Assembly (NCBI GenBank): GCA_018401875.1
Contig: JAGYJZ010000010.1
Span: 1-64,000 of the forward strand
Length of the DNA stretch: 64,000 nucleotides
From: Salibacteraceae bacterium
GTDB lineage: Bacteria > Bacteroidota > Bacteroidia > Flavobacteriales_G > Salibacteraceae
Direction: 5' to 3'
Positions 35,668 through 42,889 of the stretch are shown in pieces (the first letter of the stretch is position 1; each line of letters starts with the position of its first letter). Made by a program: the position numbers and the translations under genes. Under the pieces are notes generated by a model that was not told the origin of the DNA, ran no database searches, and was given only the letters and a program-made list of their open reading frames with translations.

Positions 35668-36519
35668 TTATAAGTAGGCTTTTAGCTCGTTTCCAAGTGT
35701 TTTTGCCATTCTTTTTAGTGCTTGTTTTTTAATTTGTCGAACGCGCTCTTTGCTCAAGTTGAGTTTCAATGCAATGGCGGTTAACGATAATTCGTCAGAA
35801 CCGATCCCAAAGTTTAGACTCAGAATTTCGCGCTCAGTAGCGTTGAGGTTAATCATTGAGCGTTGCAGCTCGATGTTCAATGAACCTTTCATCAACGCAC
35901 GGTCGGTTTCAACGCCACCACCTGAAAGGGTGTCAGCGATGCAGAAATCGTCAGTATCCCACAATGGAACATCAATCGAAACTCCTTTTTGTGCACTTTC
36001 AATCGAAGAAGAAATGCTTTCTTCTGTAAAATCAAGTACTTCAGCCAACTCGTTGGTTGTAGGTTCGCGTTCAAATTCTTGCTCCAAGTTTGTACTGGCC
36101 TGCTTAATCTTTCGAATGTTATTCGTTTGACTCAACGGCAAGCGCACTGTTCTTGAGTGCTGCGCTATGGCTGACATGATAGATTGTCTAATCCACCATA
36201 CAGCGTAAGAGATAAACTTGAAACCACGGGTTTCATCAAATTTCTCTGCGGCTTTTATCAATCCTACATTTCCTTCGCTGATCATATCAATGAGGGGCAT
36301 GCCTTGTCCTTGATATTGCTTCGCAACTGAAATAACGAACCTCAAATTGGCCCGAACCATGCGGTCAAGGGCAACTGAATCACCTTCTCTGATGCGCTTC
36401 GTAAGCTCCACTTCCTCTTCTTGAGTAATCATGCTCTCTCTGCTTACTTCATTCAAGTATTTATCGAGGGTTAGATTATTTCGATCGGTGTAGGTGGCTG
36501 CTATTTTTAACTGACGCAT
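35668..36519 (-). CDS. RpoD-family RNA polymerase sigma factor, divergent
   Basis: A 283-residue sigma-70 protein of the short form found in Bacteroidota, without region 1.1. Region 1.2 starts TLDKYLNEVSRES; region 2 is NLRFVISVAKQYQGQG and FDETRGFKFISYAVWWIRQS (about 75-112); region 3 is about 125-200; region 4 ends SKERVRQIKKQALKRM (about 256-271). Compared with the near-invariant primary sigma of the phylum it has changes in conserved stretches (ISEGNVGLIKAA for INEGNLGLIKAA, AQHSRTVRLPL for AEQSRIVRLPL), so it may be a second, alternative RpoD-like factor. It lies 30 bases after the helicase gene and may be co-transcribed with it. Confidence 0.88.
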   Translation of the reverse strand: MRQLKIAATYTDRNNLTLDKYLNEVSRESMITQEEEVELTKRIREGDSVALDRMVRANLRFVISVAKQYQGQGMPLIDMISEGNVGLIKAAEKFDETRGFKFISYAVWWIRQSIMSAIAQHSRTVRLPLSQTNNIRKIKQASTNLEQEFEREPTTNELAEVLDFTEESISSSIESAQKGVSIDVPLWDTDDFCIADTLSGGGVETDRALMKGSLNIELQRSMINLNATEREILSLNFGIGSDELSLTAIALKLNLSKERVRQIKKQALKRMAKTLGNELKAYL

Positions 36520-36549
36520 GTGATTCTTATTTCTTTAAATGATAATTAG

Positions 36550-37779
36550 TTACGATACAAACGTTAAAGCTTTTCCTGCCTTACCAGCACGACCTGTTCT
36601 ACCGATTCGGTGAATATAGCTATCAAATGTTTGCGGTACTTGATAATTAATCACATGGGTAACATCAGAAACGTCAATTCCTCGTGCTGCAACATCGGTT
36701 GCAACCAGCACTCTGATGCGTCCTTGCTTGAAAGCATTCAATGCAGTTTGTCTCGCGTTTTGACTTTTGTTGCCATGAATATCGTCAGAATCAAATCCTG
36801 CTTTATTCAATTGTGCACAAAGCTTCTTTACTTGGTGCTTGGTTTCTTCAAACACTAACACCTTCGTGTACTCTTGGTTTGAAATGATCCCGCACAACAC
36901 GTCAAACTTATTTTCTCCTGTTGAGATTCTTACAATATCTTGTTCGATGTGGTCTCCCGTGCTTTGACCTTCACTCACTTTCACCGTCACAGGATTGGTA
37001 AGTATTCCACTAATCAATGATTCTTGGGTCTTGTCAAGCGTAGCAGAAAAAAGAAGTGTGTGTTGTCTTTGGTGCATTCCACCAATCAATTTTTTCACGT
37101 CATGAATGAATCCCATGTCGAGCATTCTATCAAACTCATCCAGCACCAGGGTGTTGAACGAATTTAGATTTAACGCCTTTCTGTTGGCCAAGTCAAGCAA
37201 TCTGCCCGGTGTGCCAATTACAACATGACTTTTTCTTCTAAGGTTGTCCAGGTCACGGTTGATGTTTGTACCACCAATATGACACGAGCTGTAAAGGCCT
37301 AAACCTTTGGTCATGCTCTTAAATTCATCTTCAACTTGGGTGGCCAACTCACGTGTGGGCACCATAATTAAAACGAAAGGCTTTTGGGGTGAACGAAGCA
37401 ACTGATCGATGATGGGGATCAAGAATGCTCCTGTTTTTCCAGTTCCAGTTTGCGCTATCCCTAAAAGGTCACGACCTTCTAATAGCGCTTCAATGGTTTT
37501 ATCTTGAATTTCAGTTGGACGTTCAAATCCCTTCTCTTGTAAACATGCCCTCAAACGTTCGTTTACGGGTAAATCTGAAATGAAGCGGTCTGATTGGTAC
37601 TCAAGCACTTCTTCGCTGCTTGCTTTCTTAATTAATAAAGAAGGATTTAATGTGGATGGCTTTCTGCCTCCACGGCTTTGCGGCCTGCGGCCTGCATTGC
37701 GATTTCCACCTGATGGCCTTCCACCTGCAGAATTCGCGTTTTTTGGTTTGTTGTTGTTTTTAAACGATGTATGATACAT
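36550..37779 (-). CDS. DEAD-box RNA helicase with Arg/Gly-rich N-terminus
   Basis: A 409-residue ATP-dependent RNA helicase of the RhlE/DeaD group. Residues 1-45 are a basic, glycine- and asparagine-rich tail (GRRPQSRGGRKPS) likely to bind RNA. Core motifs are AQTGTGKT (about 112-119), PTRELA (about 146-151), DEFD in place of DEAD (about 218-221), SAT (about 250), ARGID (about 367-371) and HRIGRTGR (about 391-398). Q motif is also present. It ends soon after motif VI and has no C-terminal extension, unusual for RhlE. A leader of about 330 bases is predicted upstream. Confidence 0.88.
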   Translation of the reverse strand: MYHTSFKNNNKPKNANSAGGRPSGGNRNAGRRPQSRGGRKPSTLNPSLLIKKASSEEVLEYQSDRFISDLPVNERLRACLQEKGFERPTEIQDKTIEALLEGRDLLGIAQTGTGKTGAFLIPIIDQLLRSPQKPFVLIMVPTRELATQVEDEFKSMTKGLGLYSSCHIGGTNINRDLDNLRRKSHVVIGTPGRLLDLANRKALNLNSFNTLVLDEFDRMLDMGFIHDVKKLIGGMHQRQHTLLFSATLDKTQESLISGILTNPVTVKVSEGQSTGDHIEQDIVRISTGENKFDVLCGIISNQEYTKVLVFEETKHQVKKLCAQLNKAGFDSDDIHGNKSQNARQTALNAFKQGRIRVLVATDVAARGIDVSDVTHVINYQVPQTFDSYIHRIGRTGRAGKAGKALTFVS

Positions 37780-37820
37780 GCACTAATTCTTTGCGAAATA
37801 CTATTCGCGTTTATATCCAT

Positions 37821-37839
37821 CAGTTCACGCGCTGAACTG
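37821..37839. promoter_or_regulatory. Hairpin in the helicase leader
   Basis: CAGTTCA and TGAACTG form a perfect 7-bp stem with a CGCGC loop. It lies 42 bases before the start codon of the minus-strand helicase gene, within its predicted leader. Confidence 0.45.
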
Positions 37840-37949
37840 AGTCTTACTTTTTAATTTGGATTGTTTTTTTGGAAGACTTGTATGCTCACCTCGTGGGTGT
37901 GCAACTTCCAATTCTTTAACTGCGCTGGGCTAGAGAACAACTCATAAAT

Positions 37950-37993
37950 TCTCAATTTTTTGATGCGAAACATTTTAAATGCATCCATTGAGA
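37950..37993. promoter_or_regulatory. Interrupted stem-loop in the helicase leader
   Basis: TCTCAAT (37950-37956) pairs with ATTGAGA (37987-37993) and, inside it, GATGC (37962-37966) with GCATC (37981-37985), giving a 12-bp interrupted stem. Together with the hairpin at 37821 it makes the 37780-38115 stretch look like a structured mRNA leader. An 88-codon minus-strand ORF (37851-38117) overlaps it but has no recognisable protein features. Confidence 0.4.
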
Positions 37994-38114
37994 TCGAGCG
38001 AATAATCACTTTCGCTGTACTTAGCCGAGTCAGAAAGTTAAGAGAGGGGTTTCTTGAGAGCTGATGTGCTTCGAGAAAAGCTGCCTTTACAGAAAGTCTG
38101 CTAAGAATATGGTG

Positions 38115-38122
38115 CAAAGGTA
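38115..38122 (-). promoter_or_regulatory. Candidate -7 box TACCTTTG for the helicase gene
   Basis: TACCTTTG followed by CACC on the minus strand matches the phylum consensus perfectly. Transcription from about 38109 would give a leader of about 330 bases before the ATG at 37779. No clear -33 TTG is visible. Confidence 0.5.
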
Positions 38123-38258
38123 GAAGAATCCTTGCACGAATTACATGGTATAGAAGTAATAACGCTTATTGTGAAGATTTCAATCAGTAATTAGTCTACC
38201 TTACATCGGTTTTAAGAAACCCTCAATGCGTGTTGCCTTGTGAAAACAAAATCGCGAA

Positions 38259-38471
38259 ATGAATTACACGAAAACGAACGAACACGTAGATATCGGAACA
38301 TTTTACACTCAAATCGGCAGACTGAAAAGAATGTATCCAACCCTCACCAATGATGACCTGAATTATGAAGAAAAGCAAAAAGGCTCGTTGGTGCAGGATC
38401 TTTCCAAAAAACTTGGCGTTTCTGAAAACGAAATAAAAGGAGTGATGGATAAAAGCATTCTGAAGCTTTAA
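38259..38471 (+). CDS. CsbD-like small protein
   Basis: A 70-residue soluble helical protein. The segment LKRMYPTLTNDDLNYEEKQKG (about residues 23-43), then LVQDLSKKLGVSENEI, resembles the CsbD/general-stress-protein pattern (K-x-x-x-x-LTDDDL). The function of CsbD-like proteins is not settled. It stands alone between the two helicase genes. Confidence 0.65.
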   Translation: MNYTKTNEHVDIGTFYTQIGRLKRMYPTLTNDDLNYEEKQKGSLVQDLSKKLGVSENEIKGVMDKSILKL

Positions 38472-38587
38472 GCAGCTGCTTTTATGGATAAAATGGTGAT
38501 AACCATTATGAAATTCAAGTGAATATCCATCCTTTACAAGACATCAAGTGGCGCTTTATGCCTAATCTTGCGGAGCATTAGTTTATT

Positions 38588-39841
38588 ATGAAGTTTGAAC
38601 AGTACCGCATAGCTGAAGGAATAAAGACCAGCATCGCCAAACTCGGCTACAAGAAACCAACCGACATCCAATACAAATCCATCCCGCCTATACTGAAAGG
38701 TGAGGATGTATTGGCAATCGCACAAACTGGAACCGGCAAAACCGCTGCGTTTGTTATTCCTATTTTACACCTGCTGCAAGAGCGCAAAATCGAGCGAAGG
38801 TCTGACGGTGTGAAATGCCTAGTGATGACGCCCACGCACGAATTGGCGCTGCAAGTGCATGGTGTTTTTCAAGAGTTGGGCAAACACACCCGCATCACTT
38901 CGTACTGCATTCACGGTGGAGTAGAGCAAGCACCTCAAATTGAAAAGCTCAACGAAGGCGTTGATGTATTGGTGGTGACTCCAGGAAGAATGTTCGACCT
39001 GGTGAGCCAAGGTGAATTGCGTTTGGGTAGGGTTGAGATATTGGTATTGGATGAAGCCGACCACATGCTTGACTTGGGATTTATCAAAGACATTCGCGAT
39101 GTTATGCGCCACATTCCCGAACGTAGGCAAACACTGTTTTTCTCTGCAACGATCAACGAAGAGATCAAAGACTTGGCGTATTCGTTGGTGAGAAACGCCA
39201 TCAGAATTCAGATTTCACCCAAGGATCCCGTTTCAAAAAACATCGAGCATTCGGTGGCTTTTATAGAAATGGACGACAAGCGTTTTTTCTTGGAAGGATT
39301 CATCAATAGTTATCCCGACAGTAAGATGCTGATTTTTGTGCGCACCAAAGTGAGGGCAGAACGCGTGAAGAAAGCAATGGAACGCGTAGGATTGACGGTC
39401 GACACGATTCACAGCGATCGCGAGCATGCCGATCGTGACAAAACCATGCGCGACTTTCGTTCGGGAGATTTGAAAGTGCTCGTTGCAACCGATGTGAGTG
39501 CGCGCGGAATAGACATTCCCAATGTAGAATTTGTCATCAACTACGACTTACCAGAGTCATCAGAACAATACGTGCATCGGGTTGGACGAACGGGCAGGGG
39601 AACCCAAAAAGGACAGGCCTATTCATTTTGCAGTGACGAAGAAAAAGAGCTTTTAAAGGAGATCGAAGAAAACCTTGGAAAACCGATCAGTCGACTCATC
39701 GTCACGAAAGACGAGTACCAACTGACGGTTGATAACAGCAAAGAGAATCCGCACGATTGGCAAGCCCTGATTGACGAAGCGGAGGTATTCGAAGCGAAAA
39801 AGAAGAAGGCCAAAGCCAAGAAAAAGGCGAAGAAAAAGTAG
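38588..39841 (+). CDS. DEAD-box RNA helicase, RhlE-type, lysine-rich tail
   Basis: A 417-residue RNA helicase with all motifs: Q motif KPTDIQYKSIPPIL (about residues 23-36), AQTGTGKTAAFV (about 45-56), PTHELALQ, DEADHML (about 155-161), SAT, ARGIDIPNVEFVINYDLP (about 305-322) and HRVGRTGRG (about 330-338). The C-terminus is a run of lysine and alanine (about 400-417) likely to bind RNA non-specifically. Roles of relatives include RNA decay and ribosome maturation, often in the cold. It is a paralogue of the helicase at 36550-37779. Confidence 0.9.
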   Translation: MKFEQYRIAEGIKTSIAKLGYKKPTDIQYKSIPPILKGEDVLAIAQTGTGKTAAFVIPILHLLQERKIERRSDGVKCLVMTPTHELALQVHGVFQELGKHTRITSYCIHGGVEQAPQIEKLNEGVDVLVVTPGRMFDLVSQGELRLGRVEILVLDEADHMLDLGFIKDIRDVMRHIPERRQTLFFSATINEEIKDLAYSLVRNAIRIQISPKDPVSKNIEHSVAFIEMDDKRFFLEGFINSYPDSKMLIFVRTKVRAERVKKAMERVGLTVDTIHSDREHADRDKTMRDFRSGDLKVLVATDVSARGIDIPNVEFVINYDLPESSEQYVHRVGRTGRGTQKGQAYSFCSDEEKELLKEIEENLGKPISRLIVTKDEYQLTVDNSKENPHDWQALIDEAEVFEAKKKKAKAKKKAKKK

Positions 39842-39940
39842 TTTAATACTTCAAAGTCGACAATCAAAAAATAGCGATAAACCGCTATTGCGACCCCATT
39901 TACTTCGCGCTAAGTTGCATAATCAAATAAAGACCTGATT

Positions 39941-40162
39941 ATGCTAAAAAGTTATCGTTTGTGCACCAGCAGCGGTCAGAAAGCACAAGACCATATTGTG
40001 CATTCTGATGATTGCTCTGAAAGAGAGAAGGCGGAAGAGGTGGAGTTTATCGGTTTATGCACTTCTGCCACAGCTGCTATTTCTGAAGCAAAAAGGCGTG
40101 GATACCAACAAGTGAAACCGTGCAAACTATGCTCTCACCGCTGGGATCCGTCTTTGCGGTAA
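39941..40162 (+). CDS. Small hypothetical protein with paired cysteines
   Basis: A 73-residue protein with C8 near the start, a CSEREKAEEVEFIGLC segment (about 27-42), a helix TAAISEAKRRGYQQ (about 46-59) and a final CKLCSHRW motif (about 63-70). The spaced histidine and cysteine residues resemble a small zinc-binding fold, but the family is not recognised. Confidence 0.6.
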   Translation: MLKSYRLCTSSGQKAQDHIVHSDDCSEREKAEEVEFIGLCTSATAAISEAKRRGYQQVKPCKLCSHRWDPSLR

Positions 40163-40229
40163 ACCATTTATTGGATGATTAAATGCGAGGAATGGGCAAT
40201 TATTTCATGACCTCTATTCATTTGATGGC

Positions 40230-40261
40230 AAAAAAAATGGGGCCTTAATCATAAAGCCCCA
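40230..40261 (-). terminator. Terminator of the Kelch protein gene
   Basis: On the minus strand TGGGGCTTT and AAGGCCCCA pair (plus-strand 40238-40245 with 40253-40261, with one imperfect pair) and are followed by a T8 tract (plus-strand A tract 40230-40237). It lies 26 bases after the Kelch gene stop. Confidence 0.75.
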
Positions 40262-40286
40262 CCATTTCAATGTTGTCAATGTGGAA

Positions 40287-41489
40287 TTATTCCTTAATCC
40301 ATTTCACGATTTCTTGATTTCCATTCACCAGGTTTATCTTAGCCAAATACACGCCAGAGCTCAAGCTTAATACCAAGATAGAAGAAGCAGATCGCGTGCT
40401 TTTTTCTACCATCTGACCCGATAGATTGTACATTTCAACCGATTCGATTTCTATGGAGGAATCGATGTTTAAGAAATCTGAAGTAGGGGATGGAAAGACA
40501 CGGATTTTATTGTTGGTCGAAGCAAATTGTGTTCCCACGGGTTCTGGAGGTGTAGGCAACTGATATTTCCAAGCGCTTGATTGGATGACCCCTGTTACAC
40601 GATTTTCTCCCCCGAGAAAATATACAGTATCGCCAATAACAAATGAGCCTGGTGCCCAAAGACTAACACCCGGGTGCGATGGAAATTGCTCCCACGAATC
40701 CTCTGCAGGATCGTACTGCCAAAACTCGCCTTCTTGCATAAACGAGTGGTCTGAACCATCGCCACTCAGCACATATCCATAATATCCATGGTCGAATTGA
40801 GTCCCAGCTACGCGCGCTTCAGCGGGAAAATCATTCATCGTTTCCCACGTATTGCTTGATTGATCAAAATGATACCAATCATCAAAAATGTTTGGCCCAC
40901 CATGTCCGAGTCCAACGTAGAGTTCACCTTTTACGACAAACTGAAAGGGGTGATGCCTTTCTAAAGCAGGTAAATTGGGCAGTTGAGTCCATTCGTCTTC
41001 AATCATGTCATATACCCACCAATCGTTCATATTACCAAATTGTCCATCTCCCAGACCAACGTAAATTTTATCCTCATCTATAAGAAATGCCGGATGCCTT
41101 CGCGGTTGGCAAGGACAAGCGGTTAAATAACTCCAGCTTTCATCGGTCGGGTCAAATTCCCAAATATCTCCCAAGTAGGCTGTTTGTGTTGCTCCAAATC
41201 CTAAATAACCTTTTCCCTCATAAGCATAGCCAATGGCAAAACTACGCGGAGCGCCAGAAAACTGAGGCATGATAGACCATTCATCCGCTGCAGGATCATA
41301 TCTATAGGCATCGCGTGATGGACCGCTCACCGCATCCCAACCGGTAAATGCATAGCCCACGCCATCTAGGGCGAATGTTACAGGGTGGTGTTTGCCTGAA
41401 GGAAGGTCTTCAATTGCTGTCCAATCTTGCGATTGAACGGTAAGGCTTAGTAATAAAAAAATGGTGAGATGGTAAATGTATTTATTCAT
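40287..41489 (-). CDS. Secreted Kelch-repeat protein with type A T9SS sorting domain
   Basis: A 400-residue exported protein. The signal peptide covers residues 1-20. About six Kelch units form a beta-propeller (about 25-310), with repeated G-[YF] plus W/Y patterns such as GYAFTGWDAVSG, RYDPAADEWSIMPQF, WEFDPTDESWSYL and WQYDPAEDSWEQF. The last 75 residues are a type A sorting domain (VFPSPTSDFLNI, VEMYNLSGQMV, GVYLAKI, ending VKWIKE). It is probably secreted through the T9SS and may bind a partner through the propeller. No enzymatic residues can be assigned. Confidence 0.88.
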   Translation of the reverse strand: MNKYIYHLTIFLLLSLTVQSQDWTAIEDLPSGKHHPVTFALDGVGYAFTGWDAVSGPSRDAYRYDPAADEWSIMPQFSGAPRSFAIGYAYEGKGYLGFGATQTAYLGDIWEFDPTDESWSYLTACPCQPRRHPAFLIDEDKIYVGLGDGQFGNMNDWWVYDMIEDEWTQLPNLPALERHHPFQFVVKGELYVGLGHGGPNIFDDWYHFDQSSNTWETMNDFPAEARVAGTQFDHGYYGYVLSGDGSDHSFMQEGEFWQYDPAEDSWEQFPSHPGVSLWAPGSFVIGDTVYFLGGENRVTGVIQSSAWKYQLPTPPEPVGTQFASTNNKIRVFPSPTSDFLNIDSSIEIESVEMYNLSGQMVEKSTRSASSILVLSLSSGVYLAKINLVNGNQEIVKWIKE

Positions 41490-41727
41490 ATTGAATGCAT
41501 TTTATCGATTGAGCGGCTGTGAATGTACCTCAAGTGAATCAGGTTGTTCATTTTTTGTATCAGAAAAAGCAAGTTCTTTTTGGATTCTTAGAGATTAGAA
41601 AGATGTATTGATCATTAACGAAGTTATTGTTCTGATTTCGATCTGTTCAAAAATCATTTGTAGGCGATTTCTGCTTAAGTTATATTTTAAACTCATAATT
41701 TATCAATTTTATGTTAATTACAGTTTA

Positions 41728-41812
41728 AAACGAGGGCTTCGCTAATGTTTAGATTTTCCATAGATTTGTAAAAATCGGGAAATCGTTAAGAACATTAGCG
41801 AAGCCCTCGTTT
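41728..41812. repeat. Long inverted repeat with perfect 22-bp arms
   Basis: The arms 41728-41749 and 41791-41812 are perfect inverted copies (AAACGAGGGCTTCGCTAATG plus TT). Inside them GATTTTCC (41752-41759) pairs with GGGAAATC (41777-41784) with one G-U pair, extending the hairpin to about 30 bp around a 17-base loop. The right arm overlaps a second hairpin, TCGTTTG-TGCC-CAAACGA (41807-41824), so the two folds exclude each other. No ORF of note lies in it. It may be a dispersed palindromic element, a small mobile remnant or a regulatory RNA. Confidence 0.8.
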
Positions 41813-41824
41813 GTGCCCAAACGA
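41807..41824. repeat. Second TGCC-loop hairpin
   Basis: TCGTTTG (41807-41813) and CAAACGA (41818-41824) form a perfect 7-bp stem with loop TGCC. The loop and inner TTTG/CAAA pairs are identical to the hairpin at 150-171, suggesting a shared repeat family whose stems co-vary. A T7 stretch follows at about 41830. Confidence 0.55.
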
Positions 41825-41906
41825 ACTCACTTTTTTTGAAAAAAGTAGAGAGAGTTTGTGAAGGGTAAACTGTATTTACACATAAAATGTATTATGACTT
41901 TTTTAC

Positions 41907-42137
41907 GTGATTATTGAAACTACGCACAGATATATTATCAACTCAGATAATGAATTTATTGATCGTGAATTGTTTAATCATGTGACTAAGGTTCATTCTA
42001 GGCATCAACACATTAAGTGCGATGTCGACTCTTCCAAGAAATATATAACACTTACATGTTTAGAAAAAGAAATAGAATCTTTTATTTACGAACTATCACT
42101 CAGGGGCATAAGTTCTGAGTTCAACGGTAATTTTTAA
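41907..42137 (+). CDS. Small hypothetical protein in AT-rich islet
   Basis: A 76-residue ORF with GTG start in a stretch much richer in A and T than its neighbours. The product is soluble and mixed alpha/beta (IIETTHRYIINSDNEFIDRE, then ITLTCLEKEIESFIYELS). No family is recognised. Its 3' end overlaps a convergent 53-codon ORF by 42 bases. The absence of an ATG and the odd composition keep confidence low. Confidence 0.4.
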   Translation: MIIETTHRYIINSDNEFIDRELFNHVTKVHSRHQHIKCDVDSSKKYITLTCLEKEIESFIYELSLRGISSEFNGNF

Positions 42138-42257
42138 TGCTGCTAAATCGTCTGAAGATTCTATTTTCTTTAGTGCGTCCATTAAACACCTTGATATATC
42201 TTCAATAAATTCTTTATCGGGATTACAACAAAATCTGTCAATTAATATTTCGTCCAT
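42096..42257 (-). CDS. Possible 53-residue protein in AT-rich islet
   Basis: From an ATG at 42257 the minus strand reads MDEILIDRFCCNPDKEF, then IEDISRCLMDALKKIE and ends TVELRTYAPE before a TGA at 42096. The sequence is plausible for a small acidic helical protein. It is convergent with the ORF at 41907-42137 and shares 42 bases with it. No family is recognised. Confidence 0.35.
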   Translation of the reverse strand: MDEILIDRFCCNPDKEFIEDISRCLMDALKKIESSDDLAALKITVELRTYAPE

Positions 42258-42328
42258 AGAAAAACAATCATAATATATATTATGTTAAATCAATAAATAC
42301 ACCTTATTATTTATTTAAGTATCAATGA

Positions 42329-42817
42329 CTATCTCTTATCGCCTGTGAATATAATGCTCTCCTGAGTTAGAGCGGTTGAGTCGTTAGACGTTTTGGTGTA
42401 CTCTAACCGTATCCAGCCAACGCGATAAAAACCATTACCTTCAACGGTATATTTAATCTCGTCTTCAAGAAATGATTGCTCAGGAATGTTCAACGCAGTA
42501 TCGGAAACAATATCATAATAAAAATTACCATCTACATGAAGCCTATTGGGAATATTTTCATCTGCTTCAATCACTACACTGTCTTGGAATCGATAAACCA
42601 TTGGTCCGTTATTCAGATACGAACCTTCGTACACACCAACGTAGTTTCGATTGAAAAACAATTCGCATAGGTCTCCTGAATACCATTTCTCGCAGAGGCA
42701 TTCTCCTTCATGACAACGTCCATCGTTTTCGCAATCCATTTTACGGCATTGCCTATCACAACTTTGCAGCGGCATAAAAGCCACTGCCACCAATGCGAAT
42801 ATGAATTGCTTCCACAT
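42329..42817 (-). CDS. Lipoprotein with EGF-like cysteine module
   Basis: A 162-residue lipoprotein. The signal peptide ends at PLQSC (C at about residue 20). Residues 20-52 form an EGF-like module with the spacing CENDGRCHEGECLCEKWYSG, then C. The remaining 110 residues are strand-rich (VYEGSYLNNG, VDGNFYYDIV) and resemble a small beta-sandwich seen in other Bacteroidota lipoproteins. The ATG at 42817 is preferred to 42868, which adds a second hydrophobic stretch. No function can be assigned. Confidence 0.75.
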   Translation of the reverse strand: MWKQFIFALVAVAFMPLQSCDRQCRKMDCENDGRCHEGECLCEKWYSGDLCELFFNRNYVGVYEGSYLNNGPMVYRFQDSVVIEADENIPNRLHVDGNFYYDIVSDTALNIPEQSFLEDEIKYTVEGNGFYRVGWIRLEYTKTSNDSTALTQESIIFTGDKR

Positions 42818-42835
42818 AGCTGCCAAAATTATAAC

Positions 42836-42866
42836 AAAAAAGACCAACGCGGTGGTTGGCCTTTTC
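42836..42866 (-). terminator. Terminator of the TPR gene at 42890
   Basis: On the minus strand AAAAGGCCAAC and GTTGGTCTTTTT pair around a short loop (plus-strand 42836-42847 with 42855-42866, one imperfect pair) and run into a T tract. It lies between the TPR gene stop and the EGF-like lipoprotein gene. Confidence 0.75.
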
Positions 42867-42889
42867 AAAATAAATATTGAACTCCTACT

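Noticed and set aside
37851-38117. 88-codon minus-strand ORF upstream of the helicase gene
   Set aside because: It overlaps stem-loops and sits in the predicted mRNA leader. The product has no recognisable domain, so a leader is the better explanation, though a leader peptide is possible.
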